This document shows, in pieces, positions 22,471-35,250 of a DNA stretch of 64,000 nucleotides (position 1 is the stretch's first letter; the number at the start of each line of letters is the position of its first letter). The notes under the pieces were generated by a model. The model was given only the letters and a program-made list of their open reading frames with translations. It ran no database searches and was not told where the DNA came from. The DNA is taken from assembly GCA_009617715.1 (NCBI GenBank), contig VTFK01000194.1, forward strand, positions 794,783 through 858,782, read 5' to 3'. The position numbers and the translations under genes are program-made. The DNA is from Plectrocnemia conspersa. Lineage: Eukaryota; Arthropoda; Insecta; Trichoptera; Polycentropodidae.

Positions 22471-23500
22471 GGTAATAAACTGATGGGGCGATAGCTGAGC
22501 AAAATTCTAGGATAGCTTATCTTAAAGACTAAAAGCGCAGAAGAAGTGGTTTAAAATTGAAATATTGTACCCCAAAGTCAATATTAGAAAATACTATTCA
22601 GCTTTTGTGCAAATTTAGTAAATCAAACTCAATATTGTAAGTACTGCGACACGTCCAAATTCAATCAGATTACTTCATTTCCACATATTTTTTCATCAAA
22701 TAATTAATACCATTCGTTCGGCACGATAACGTGTCGAATTCAATTAGCGATCGCGTGAAATAGGCGTTAGTTAGGTCGAAAAATCCAGGCGGTTTTTTTT
22801 ATTATATAGTACCTATATTTTTTGCGTCGTCACGTTTGCAGGTGCGACAAACCGCCGGTTCGGGTTCCGGTTGGTTAATTCGCTGTTTCAACAGCGGGGG
22901 TAGGCGCCGCGGGCGACGAATTATAAATTCACTCCCAACCCGACGAGTGTTAATACGCAAAATAAATATTGGCACTGCCGATAAGGCCCGTCGTGGTAGG
23001 GCAGAAACGACTGAAGGGTTTCCAGTTATTCGACAAATAACATTTATTGGTATTAACATAAACTATATTATCAATATAAGAAACATAGACCAAGAAAGTG
23101 TATCGGGGTTTAATTATTGACCCATTATTATTTAATATAACCCTTTCTATTGCAGTCTTGAATAAATTTCCAACAACTTAATGTGATTACGGTATATAAA
23201 GTATTTATAATGCAAATGAAGAGCGTTTTTCTTAGCTAATTGGATAAAGCAAAACGCCGTAGAAGGAGATCTCTGCAAGGATTCATCAGTATTATTCGCT
23301 ACCCTCTCCAAGCGCGAAATGAGGGTGCAAAAGGCTTCGTGGGGCAGAATGCAGTTGGGGGAAGATGAATGCTTTCGCCACAGCGTCTATTCCTTTGTTT
23401 GCATTTTCAACGCAAAAAAAGTGTAAAAAGGTGACTTTTCAATGTTTGTCTTCTGCCTAGACTATGTAGGAAAATGTACTGGGGTATTGTCGCAAACGTC
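22471..23500. other. Non-coding DNA with an island
   Basis: A less AT-rich island at about 22690-23060 contains overlapping open frames on both strands (22802-23120) without recognisable domains or splice sites. A second, weaker island lies at 23260-23490. They may be regulatory; no gene is supported. Confidence 0.4.
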
Positions 23501-26160
23501 TCAAAAAATATGCATATATGTACATCTTGTAAAATCTCAATTTTTTAATTAAATAATATGTTAATTTACATAACTTTTTAATGTGCTAACAAATAACATG
23601 ATAATGTGCCAAATGACATTGCTACCTATTAGTTATAACATTGTAAAAATATATGCTATCAAAGGACACTGATTAATCATTGTTTTTTTGGTTTATGAGA
23701 TGCATACATATTTAACTACATATCGTCGTTGATATGTTACAACTTTTAATACTACATTATGATCAAAAATATTTTTTCATTGTATTATTTTAAGTCGTAT
23801 TTTCAAATAAGATAAACTGTATCTTAATCACATGAGACTTTACTTATTAAAATTGAGTTTAAACAACATTACAATAATACATATTTGTAGATATTCTTAA
23901 AAAATGTTTAGGAAAGGATAGTTGTTGAATTAAAGAAAATGACATTTCAGTTTTTAATTCAAATTCTAGTCAGACTTTCTCAATCAACTTTCTGATTCAT
24001 AAGCCACGATAAGATCAATTTTGTATTTGTTGTGCTTGTTTTTAGAATTTAAATTTATACTTAAATATACCACAAAGCAAAAAAAAGAAGCCAGTAAATA
24101 GTAGTGAAATGAAATAATTATAGAATAAAAACAATTTCAGCGACAGATTTTATATGCTTATAAGGTATGGGGTATTTAGCATTATCATAAGAATATGTTT
24201 AATTCAACAGTCACGAAGCTAATGTAAGTGTAAATTATAAAGAGTTCTGTTCCTAGCCGATAAATTATGTTAAGAATACCGCAAAAAAATTCAGGAGGTT
24301 GTGCTTATTTCATATAGATGAAACAATGACTCTTGTAAAAAAAAAAAGATTCAACATTTATTTTGTAAGAAAAGATACACGATAAATATATAGACGATAT
24401 AAAAGACGTGGACTTAACATCGACATTTCAGTTAGAATAAATTAATTATTTATGTAAGTATAATATAATATTATTTTATACAGTCTATATACTTTTTAAT
24501 AAAGGGAGCAGATTTTCTTCATTCAGTAAAAACAGTTTTTAATCCAATGATTGGCATTTTAATTAAATTGCACGATTGTAAAAAAATATGTTTATTCCCT
24601 AAAATTCTAATTAAATAGAAAAAAATATATTTTACCTTATTGAAAAACATTATACTAAATAGGATTTTTCAACAATTTAAATAAGACGAAAAAATTATAA
24701 ATATTATAATTCTTAAAAAAAAATGAGCACCTATAAGGCATTAAATCGGTTGTTAAGAAATAATTTAATACATTTTTTGTGGACTTTATCAATTAAATAA
24801 AATAAACACTTGATTGTTCATAGACCGAGATTATGTATAATGGAAGTATAATATAATATTTTCACTTTAATAAATTTAATTATTTGTGCGTTTTATTATT
24901 TAAAATTATTAAAATAATAAAAATTATGCATCACTGTAGCTAAATATGTCACTAATATTATATTGATTATTGTAAAATAGTTTCCTATTCATCTCTTTTG
25001 TGACTTTAAGTAAAAACACATTTAAAATCCGAATTTTTATTGTTTAAATCCCATCATCATATGTCGGTCTTTCTATGCACATTCATCAATCCCTCAGTTA
25101 TATTTTTCCGCTAATATTTGGCACTGAAATGGTTTCGACTTGTTTATATTATGGCTCTTAACGTTATATTTTATTTTATTGGCACGCGATCCACAGTTTT
25201 ATGATTACTAATTTACAATAAAGTAAATATAAAAAACAAGCATTCATTTTTTTTTATACAATACTGCAAAAAATTTGTGGTATTGAATGTATTATTTTTT
25301 ATAGTTATCGTACTTAAAAATGTTTTTGTTTCACTCTTTACAAAAGTAATCAAAATTTCAAGCAATAAATATATTCTATAAGCAATTGGAAAAAAACATG
25401 CTTGTAAATATTTGTCTCATATAAAGAAATAGAAAAATAGGTTAACCAACAGTTACTGCATGATTTTTTAAGTAAAAAATATTTTTAAGGTAATCAAGTA
25501 ATTTATAAATATATTGTTGTAGAAGACGTTTGGCAATTAGTTAAAACATATTTTATAATATAATATCAATAAAACAGTAATGTTAAGTATTTGTACTATT
25601 GAAAATCTTCTATAACACAATGAGAGGAAAACATGTTTTATTTTTTTTAGTTCACAAAAATATATATTGGCACACTTGAAAAATGAATTAATACATTGTT
25701 TTTCCTTGTACACAATATAACAATTTGATACTTTTTTTTGACATCAAAATATCACTGATTCTACACATAATTTGATATAGTAGCTTGCTTGATTTTAAAC
25801 ACTTTTTTTGCCAAATATTTAAATATACTTTTTAATTATATTGTATTATTATTTATTACTGAAAAAATTAAATTACGTTTAAGCTAAGTTTTAATCTCTA
25901 TTTTTTTTACAAAAATTGTTAAAGTAGTGGTTTTGATATGTATAATGTATCAAAATAATTTTGACAATTTCACTAAAACTTATCGTTCAAAAAACTGAAC
26001 TTCTCATTAAACTATTTTCACATATTAACTGATTCATTTTAAGTTTCTGTCAAATGTAATATATGTGCATAGTAAGCATATATGTGTTAATTTTTTAAAC
26101 ACATCATCTTAGTAAGAGAATCCATTTTCAACTTAATTTGATAGAAATAATAAGCTTTCT
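23501..26160. other. AT-rich desert
   Basis: About 2.7 kb of extremely AT-rich DNA with poly-A and poly-T tracts. No frames, repeats or RNA genes are recognised. Confidence 0.6.
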
Positions 26161-27769
26161 TTTTGCACGGCCGCTTTTCGCGTTCGCTTTTCGTTTAATA
26201 TAAATGAAAATTTCATTTTTAAATCGTGCGTGCGACACGGGGGTGGCTAAAGTTATTACCTGGTGGCAATACCTACGTATGTATGTACATACATATGTAC
26301 GCAGTGCGTGGCGGATGGGCGAGAGATTTTATGAATTTATGAACAATTCATGTTTAGCGAAAAGGGTGGTTGTTGCACCTACGCGCACTTGGGGTGTGAG
26401 GGCTGCGGAAGAGGTCCTTTGCTTTCGAGAGGGCTAACTAGTTTTAACTAGTTGGTTGTATGCAATCCCCAGGTGCATGCGACCGCGAACTCGAGGGGTG
26501 ACGATGGTTTTGCGAAATTGCGCGCACCGGGCGCGGAGAGGGATGACGAAATGCACCTTAATATTTAAGGGCTGAGAATATATATCAAGTTCGGCAATCG
26601 AGTGGTGCCGAGTGGCAATAATGACAGTATTGAAACGAAAAAGGGAGGTGCGAATTTCGTATTCGAGTACTTTGATGTAGTAACAGTGTAAATTTATTGT
26701 CGATGAAATTTTTGTTCCTATGCTAAAATTATTAAGCATATATTAATATTATATTAAAACATTTAAAAAAAAAATATATTTTAAAATGTATACGTTTACG
26801 TTAATTAACGTATTCATATTGCAAACATACGATTGCTCTCTGATAAGTGTAAGACCAACACCTAACAAGGTCTGAATAATTCATATATTAATCAACGTTA
26901 AGGTACTCCAATAATCCCTTATATTCGAGAACTCGTAATTCGTAATTAATTTAATTTTACAAAATATTTGATCTTATTAATAATAAAATATATATTTAAT
27001 TTATATTCTATAAAATTTTAAATGAACCAAATTTTTGCGAAAAAAATTCAAAAAAATAATTTTCACAAGCATGAAATACCAAAAGTTTTGGAAATTAAAA
27101 CATTGACAATAGAGCTAGAATTATCACTCACAAAAGTTTAAAAACCATCCATATACTTTTCAGCTACTCGCCTGGAAGTCATATAGATTCATAGTGAAAG
27201 ATTAATGTGAAAATAACTGGAACGAGTCCTGTTATGCGTTATTTATGTTTAATCTTATACATTACTTATTTAATTATCTCTGCTGTAAGTAACAATGCAA
27301 GTCGGTCGATAATTTGGCAGGTACCTAACGCATAATATAATCATGGGGACGGTAGGATTTGCAGTAAACGATGGAATTGCCCCCGGGCGTTGTTGAATAT
27401 TGTACAGGACGACGACGGAAACCGCAGTCACCGGTCCTGCACGTCGCACGGCGAGGATAGACCCCTGACGGGGGGCGGAGGCTTTCGTGGGGGACCCGCG
27501 ACTAATGTTGTGGAAAAGGGGCTTTCCATATACGCAGCTCGCGTAGTAAAATTTACAGATATTTCCATACAAGCGGGAGCGCGCCTCTGGGACGGACGAA
27601 GATCGTTTCGTTGAAAAAAAGGGACAATCAACGGGAATTGTTTGAATTCTACCAAATAAGGGTTGCAAAAATAAATTAAAAATATTTTAATTAACGACGA
27701 CTGCTGTAGATATAGCAGCTGCTATTAGTATATTATATTTTACAGCGATAATTGTTTAATAAATTGCAG
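26161..27769. other. Non-coding DNA with two islands
   Basis: Islands at about 26160-26650 and 27340-27650. Near 26275-26301 lies a palindrome-rich TACGTATGTATGTACATACA type stretch. The open frames at 26204-26437, 26434-26739 and 27270-27668 overlap one another on both strands and match no family I recognise. Confidence 0.4.
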
Positions 27770-29231
27770 TACACTAGAAAGCATAATTACAGGCCAATAG
27801 CTTTGATCTCATCACCTGCAAAATTATTTGAAATTGTTTTGCATAAATACATTTTTAATCATTGCAGGTGTATGCTTCTCGACCAACAACATGGTTTCCG
27901 TAAATCTCGATCCACTGTCACTAATCTAATGGTTTTGTCTAACTATGTTTCAAAATCATTGGACTCTGGTGTACAAGTGGACGTCATATACACAGATTTT
28001 GAAAAAGCATTTGATAAAGCTAACCATGCTTTACTTGTAAAAAAGTTATCTAATTTCGGGTTTCTGAAGATCTCATAAATCTATTCTCAAATTACTTGAC
28101 CAATAGATATCAATTCGTCAAGTATAATAACTCTTTTTCAGAACGATATAAGACCCCTACTGGAGTACCTCAAGGATCCAATTTGGGTCCATTGTTGTTT
28201 TTATTGTTCATTAATGACATAGAAACAGCAATAGAGCATTAAGATTTTTTATTATATGCAGATGACTTGAAAATTTACAAGAAAATGCATTCGATTTTTG
28301 ATTCCCTCGACCTACAGGAGGATCTCGACTCTATATGGAAATGGGCTTGCTATAACCAATTGCCTTTCAGTGTAAAGAAATGTCACACAATTTCATTTTC
28401 AAGGTCGTCAACGCCGGCAAAATATTCATACCATCTAGGCGGATATTTTCTGGAAAGGTTTTCTTCAACTAAGGATTTAGGAGTGACTTTCGAAGAACGT
28501 TGGAAATTTAGCCAGCACATTGCAGAGACTCATAGCTTAAAAATGCTCGGTGTTATCTTAAGAAATGCGCGCTACTTCAGGAATACTTTAGTATTGCGCA
28601 CTCTTTATGATACTCTAGTCCGCAGCATACTAGAAACTAGCTCCATCATTTGGATCCCAGGCGTAATGAATCAATGTAATGAATTGAAGCTGGAAAAAAG
28701 TACAACGTAAATTTCTTCGATATTTATACTTGAAGGAATACGGGTATTATCCGTTCTTGTTTCCCAGTGCTTTATTTTGGGAGCCCTGGGATACGTTTCT
28801 TTGTCGACTCGCAGAAGTGTTTATGTAATTAAACACTTTTGGGAATTGCTCAAGGGCATCGTAGACAATCCTTCAGTGCTCGAGCAGCTTCAAATGTGGG
28901 CTCCTGAAGGTGGTTATAGTTCTCGGTCGCGTCCACTATTCTTGCCTGTTAAGTCTAGAACTGGAGCACTTGCCAACTCTTCTCTGGCCAAGGCTATTTA
29001 TCTGCTCAATTCTGTCCATAGAAATATTGACATTTTCTCTTGCACATATGGAGTTTTGGTTCAGTTCGTATGGGACAATGCACACCTGTTGAGGTGATTT
29101 GTGTCTGTTGTTTTGTCTTGTTTATATTTGTATGTATTATGATGTATTAGTACTTTTGACTATCGTGACGCATTGGGTTTGCCTGTCAGGTCACGATGGT
29201 TATAATTTTAATAAATAAATAAATAAATAAC
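27770..29231 (+). mobile_element. Jockey-type LINE, 5'-truncated and decayed
   Basis: Homology begins inside the reverse transcriptase (NYRPIALISSPAKLFE) and continues to a (TAAA)n-type 3' tail at about 29202-29231. This is the usual form of a 5'-truncated non-LTR insertion. A stem-loop with arms ATCGTGAC (29162-29169) and GTCACGAT (29190-29197) lies just before the tail, where LINE reverse transcriptases commonly recognise their RNA. Target-site duplications were not found. The 3' sequence resembles the SINE tails at 17946-18010 and 48309-48360. Confidence 0.9.
27773..29097 (+). pseudogene. LINE reverse transcriptase remnant
   Basis: The domain copies element RNA into DNA at the target site. 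Motifs run in order: QHGFRKSRSTVTNL, then YTDFEKAFDKANH (motif A with its aspartate) in the 27752-28078 frame. The next frame has PQGSNLGPLLF (motif B, about 28163-28200), YADD (28255-28266, the catalytic pair) and then the thumb region to 28710. A short frame gives VQRKFLRYLYLK, and the last (28777-29097) holds the conserved C-terminal region with TRRSVYVIKHF and NIDIFS. Damage: a frameshift near 28060, a TAA at 28240 just before YADD, a frameshift in the A run near 28695, and another near 28765. The N-terminal part and the endonuclease are absent. Confidence 0.9.
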
Positions 29232-29310
29232 TTAAATACTTACTATGCATACTATTCCTAATTCGTTTGACAAAAAAATTTGTGTGTATCTGTTATAAAC
29301 ATATTATGGA

Positions 29311-29482
29311 CATAAAAAATAATTAAATTAGTAATTGCGTATTTTTATGCAAAAAACTACAACGACGCGTTTATAGCGAATTTTAACGAGATAAAATATT
29401 GGTACTAAAACAAGGCTTGCGCTTTTGAAAGCTTACGAAATTTACGACTCTTATGGTAATTTTATAGCCAGTTTTTTATGTT
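29311..29482 (+). repeat. Dispersed repeat, copy 1
   Basis: About 170 bases (core TAGTAATTGCGTATTTTTATGC, then CGACGCGTT, and ending TACGACTCTTATGGTAATTT and TATAGCCAGT) recur in direct orientation at 32957-33125 with roughly 85% identity. No terminal repeats, tail or coding content; the family is unknown. Confidence 0.85.
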
Positions 29483-32400
29483 TATTTTTGATCAACGGCT
29501 TTATCGACGTTTTGTGAAAAGTGAAAATATGATATTTTGCTCGTGAACGTATTATTTTGTCACTAATATACTATATTCAGATCAGATTGTGATTATTTAT
29601 TATGGCTACATTTTTGGGACAGTGGAGACATTTATAGTTTCTGTGACAAACACTCGGACAGGAAATAATTTTTATAACCTCCGATTTGGCACTGGGTTTT
29701 ATATCATAAAACATTTTTATGGTCCCAAAATATGGTTCCAAAATCAACTGTTGATTATAATGGGACGTTATTTGTATACCAAATGCTATTAAAGTATATT
29801 CATATACGTATATTTTATTCTGAATAGGAAATGTGATAACGTATCCAAGACACTTTTATATTTGTTATTATTAAAAGCTTATATTTATAAAATAATATAT
29901 TAAAATGTTTTTTACTGCTAGTATTTAAAATGTATTAAATGAGCTTTGTGTCAATAATCGCAAAAAATGTAGACTTAAGTGTATAAATATATTGTAACAA
30001 ACTATATTAATTATCTAAAAAAAATAACATATATCATACATTCAAAATATTAGAGAAAGTAAAGGAAGATTCCACTGGGTATCTACCGATGTGTTATTAT
30101 TTTCTTCCTATTTATATAAATTAAGAGAATGAGAAAAATAGCTATAAAAATCACGTATTGTCAATAGACAGATTGACAATATTGGCAATAAAGGAGTAAT
30201 AAAAAAATATATATTAAAATATCGATCCATAGTTAAGTGAACATTTTATATTAGCTTCCATCATTCTGATACTTATGCAATTAAAATCTAACGTCACCTT
30301 AAAAAAGTTGACTCATGAAAAACTCTGGGGGTTTTAAACACCTACACAATTTTATATAATTTAGTGGTCATTACAACGTAAGTAGTTTATGTATATAAAT
30401 ATAACTGTTCAACAGTAAACGTTTATTTTATAGATTTCATAATAATTTAATATTAACAAATCATCGATATTCGATACTCTTCAAGCAATTATAGAATAGA
30501 TTTGTTGTATGTTTAATATTTTACAAATAAAGCAATTTCACAACAATAAAATCAAATCTAGTAACCAAAAAATTGCATTAATAATTGAAAAATCACCCGT
30601 AGTTCCACTGAAAAAAAGTACTCTTTGTTTGGAAAGGATCTGGGCTAGACAGTACGTTTTACCCTTCACATAAAATAAATGTTTTTTTATTATTTGGTTG
30701 TTAATTGCCGGATCTGGATCATTTTTTTAAGGTGTAAATTTTGCGGGTGGGTCTAAGAAGCGATGCAACTGGCCAGCAAACATCCTCATCTGATTTGAAA
30801 AAGCTGTCTCGAACCAGCATTATAAAAAATGTGAGAGATCAGCCATTTATTAATGAATATATAACCAGTACTCGCACTTTTTTGAAGAATTTCAATATAA
30901 TATTTGATTTCTCCAAATGAAATATCACACAATTTCCCGGATTTTCGATATGAAAATGTGTTGACAGAGTGTCGTCTAGTTTGTGATCAAATAAATCGGT
31001 CTCCATAAAACCTATCTGGTATTGATTCTAGACGTCACAAATGCTTACAGAATTAGTTGGTTAAATTAAAAAAAATTGCACCGCACACGTGGGACCATCC
31101 TCGCGAGAGCAATCTCGATTTAAATAGCAAAACAGGCAAAACACACCCACATTAATAAATAATCTGCATAGCCCGCATGTTTAATCAGACCTAACAATAT
31201 TTCGGGCTTACACGCGAAAATTTCGACCATCCGCCGGGGTGCACTTTGTCCTTTATAAATTTATTTAGACCCGCTAATTAGAACGAACAGCGCGGGTCAC
31301 GTACATATTCAAGTAGAATCGGGTCACTTTAACGGCACGCGTGTAATATTTTCACATGTCCTTTCAATTTTACGCATGTACGGTTGTAAAATTTCACGGC
31401 TGCAATTAAAGAGCGGTTAAATTTTACGCTCGAACCGTACGTGTCGTTTGATGTTGAATTTTTGGCACAATTTGTGTCGAGGTGCTTTACGGAGGTTAAG
31501 TCGCCCATATACCACGTAACATGTAACGGACGAACGTAGAAGTCGTTAAAGTCTCCTCACGTATCTGCAGTATCCTTTTAGATCAAGTAGACACTCGTAT
31601 CGCACCTCTTTTGTCGAAGGTCTTTGTGTCAAGGTCTTGACTATTGACATTGGATGTTTGAGTGTAAATAAACATACAGTAAAAAAGCATATTGCTTTAA
31701 TTGTTAGTTATGTTATGACGTGGATATTATATTACTGTAAAATGGTTTTCTCAAAATTTTTTCTGTCCAATTTAGAATCGGAAATGGAACACTTAAGTTG
31801 ATGAACTGATAAATTTTTTTATCATAAAAAAAACAGGAGTACGAACGTTCCATTATATCCATTATGAGCTTAATGATTTTTTTTAAAATTAAGTTTTGAA
31901 CTCACAAATTCGATTCCTTCATGTGCCTGAAGCGACAATCAAAATTGATTGTGAAGCACACGTTCGTTAGCTGCAAACGCTCCGATGATCGAGTTAACCC
32001 GATACGGCCCTGCACGAACAACAGCGACGACCCGCGGGCGAAAATCTCGCTCGGAAAATTCGCCCAGACCTTATTGCGATAGATGGACGCTTTCGTTAAT
32101 TGAAAAAAAGTAACAAACTTAACTCAAGAGCAACGCCCGGCTGTAATTGACAAACCGTCTGCTTTCGACGTACCCCGTGTGTAATACTACGAAATTGAAT
32201 CGATTTATTTTTTCGTCCTAATAACGATAAAAAAACTGCTTCGTTAAGCACACGTGTGTTTTATATGGTTTGCACGCGATTTTATTGCGAGCTAAATCGT
32301 CGTTTATATTTCGTTTTTATTTTCCTTTCACAATTTTCAAGGTTCAAACCGTTCCATTATTCGGCGCCTTTTCTACTTTATTGTCGCAGTTTAATTAACT

Positions 32401-32956
32401 TAATGATCGTCTACGGTGAGTTCGTTTCCCCAGCGCATTAATATACCTAGTAAACTGCGCTTCAAAGATGGCGTCTTTATTGCATCTTGGCGTGCATTTA
32501 TTTCAATTTAATTAAAATAACACTATTAAATGATATAATATGAAAATAATTATATTTATATATTGTATTATATACCCAACTAAGCAGTACTTATTCTTTG
32601 ATATATCTGAGAATGAAACAGTACATAGTACAATACAAAATATTGACCGATCACGTGACCAAATACTAGTCGTTTTATATGTCTGGGTTTAATATTACTT
32701 GTGCCGTGTTTGCATTATAAGTAATGTTACAAGCTCGAAAATGAGTTTTTTAAAGGTGTATAAATTTAATAAATCTTATGAAAAACATCAGTTCTAGGAA
32801 TAATATTTTTTCATTAGATCATTTTTAATAAATATGACTTATATATGAATACTATTTACATATATTAAATATCAGTGTTATACATATTTTCACTAAAAAA
32901 ATTAACATATGTATTTGTATACGAGAAAAGTATTAGCACAACTAATTGTATAATAC
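29483..32956. other. Non-coding DNA with islands
   Basis: AT-rich flanks with less AT-rich islands at about 31080-31640 and 31930-32480. The first contains GCTAATTAGAAC-type homeodomain-like cores amid CpG-bearing sequence (31270-31290). No supported gene. Confidence 0.4.
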
Positions 32957-33125
32957 ATTAAAAATAATTACAGTAGTAATTGCGTATTTTATGCGAAAAA
33001 CCACAACGACGCGTTAATAACGAATTTTTAACAAGATAAAATATTGGAACAAAAACAAGCTTTGTGCTTTTAAAACCTTGCGAAATTTACGACTCTTATG
33101 GTAATTTTATAGCCAGTGTTTTAAT
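32957..33125 (+). repeat. Dispersed repeat, copy 2
   Basis: Second copy of the 29311-29482 sequence, same orientation, 3.6 kb downstream. Confidence 0.85.
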
Positions 33126-33879
33126 GACTTATTACTACTTATGTTAAATATAAGTGTTAATTATATTTTTACCAACGTTTAAAGATCATGTACATAAAAA
33201 ACAAAAAACATTATAATATATTATAATATATAATATACAAATTATTATGATTTGAAAAAACAAACGAATGGCTATTTCAATTTTTTTCAAAGACTTTCAT
33301 TGCTCTCTATACGCTGTACATAAACAGTGTTATATATATTGACAATTTAACTACAATTGCCACGTTTTTACATATTCATTGTCACCAACGTGCATCTAAA
33401 AGAAAACTGAAAATATGAAGTTAAATAACAATGGCTTTTTATATAAAAACAATATATAATATATAACACTGCCCGTCTATATGTTTATTACCTATACAAC
33501 CTCACATCATATTATTTTGCATATTTACATCTATCTTCATTTAGCCTTATGTGAAATAAATTAAATACTTCATGTTTCAAAATTTTCTGAATTGAATTAT
33601 TGTGTATGAATCTGAGAAAAATAGTCACACCACCTCATCGATAATGCATAATCCTTAATTTTAAAACACAATTACATGTAAATTTTGATTATTTGCACGC
33701 TAGAACCATAAGAAACATATAGTTACTCCCTCCCCAGCATAGAATAAATGTGAAATTATTTAAATTTGTACTTTTAATAGAAAAAATGTTGATAAAAATT
33801 ACAACATTTTGCAAAAATAATGTGTCTATATAAAATCATCAATGAACAAAATATTAATAGCATATTATATTTGCAAAAT
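33126..33879. other. AT-rich stretch, nothing recognised
   Basis: AT-rich sequence without supported features. Confidence 0.55.
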
Positions 33880-34692
33880 AATTTACATAACCGCAAAAAA
33901 ATCACCTAAATTTTGCATTAAAAGATCGATAAAAAATGCATTAAAAAATAGCAGATACCCAAAATAGAAATGACGCAAAATCTACGTATTTAATAGTTAA
34001 TATCATTGTGCATTTAAAAATCACACAAATTACGTCACAAAAAATAATAAACACTCAAAAGATGAACAATGAAGAAAAATCTCGACATTTTACTGCTAAT
34101 ATAAAGCAGCGAAAACAAAAGACACTCGCTAAAAGTAACGTCATATTCGACAAAAAAACAGTCGTTCATAAAATACTTGCTAGATATTTACATAACCTCA
34201 AAAAGAAGAGTCACCTAAATTTCGCATTAAAAGATCAATCAAAAATGCAATAAAAAATAGCAGATACCCATAATAGAATACGTATTTAATAGTTAATGTC
34301 ATATAAAACCTCAAATATGTCATCCAATGGTGCATTTAAAAATCACACAAATTACGTCATAAAAAATAATAAACACTCAAAAGTACAATGAAGAAAAATA
34401 TCGACATTTTACTACTAATATGATATTTGAAAAATAATTTACATAACCTCAAAAAGAGAGAGAGAAAGAAGTGAATAAAAAATGCATTAAAAAATAACAG
34501 ATACAAAACCTGAAAGTAGTCACCTAAATGGTGCATTTTAAAATCACACAAATTACGTCAAAAAAAATAATAAACACTCAAAAGTACAATGAATAAAAAT
34601 CTCGATATTTTACTGCTAATATAAAGCAGCGAAAGCAAAAGACACTCGCTAAAAGTAACGTCATATTCGACAAAAAACAGTCGTTCATAAAC
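33880..34692. repeat. Degenerate tandem array
   Basis: At least three related units share the anchor AAATCACACAAATTACGTCA at about 34018, 34338 and 34540, so spacing is about 320 then 202. Segments such as GCAGCGAAA.CAAAAGACACTCGC recur at about 34105 and 34625. The middle unit has lost part of this block and instead carries a GAGAGAGAGAAAG stretch near 34458. The array ends beside the partial TTAA-type terminal repeat at 34705. Short open frames inside have no domain. Confidence 0.85.
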
Positions 34693-34704
34693 CAATGCAC
34701 TTAA

Positions 34705-34746
34705 ATGTACGGTGGTCGATCTTTCACTGTCTTGAAGTACTCAGAT
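34705..34746 (+). repeat. Partial copy of the 5805/11352 terminal repeat
   Basis: ATGTACGGTGGTCGATCTTTCACTG matches the inner half of both long TTAA terminal repeats and shares features of each. The outer half with TTAACC is missing, and the tandem array lies on that side. Confidence 0.65.
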
Positions 34747-35178
34747 TAATATAAATTTACTTATATAACTGAATAAATAATAAATAAGCAGCATTATATT
34801 TATGTTTTTATGTAACATCTATTTGTGTAACTTGAGCTCTCTTGAATTAATTGCATTATAATTTGTGTTAAATCTTCCCATGGTTTGCTACTATAAATTA
34901 ACTTTGTTAATTGAGATTGTAAGCGCATATTTTTTTTAAATATTTGCACACATATATAGCAACGATCACGTTGAATTCTAATCGAATTAAAGCAATAAAA
35001 AGGCACAGGCCTTGGGCTTTATTAGCGTGACAGCGTTCAATTAAAAGAGTCGTAAACGTAGAGCGAGAAGTATCTAGCTTTATCGGCTAAGCGTAAAAAG
35101 TGACTTGGCAAGTGACGATATTAAAATTTATCCCCTTGGCACTTACGTGCAAAAACTTTAAGACGGTAAATGAAAATT

Positions 35179-35250
<72 letters not shown>

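Noticed and set aside
22802..23120. Gene in the 22.8-23.1 kb island
   Set aside because: Open on both strands at once, arginine-rich in each, without splice sites or recognisable motifs; the pattern fits base composition.
33880..34692. Possible CRISPR-like array
   Set aside because: Units are 200-320 bases, degenerate, and lack unique spacers between short identical repeats; the DNA is eukaryotic.
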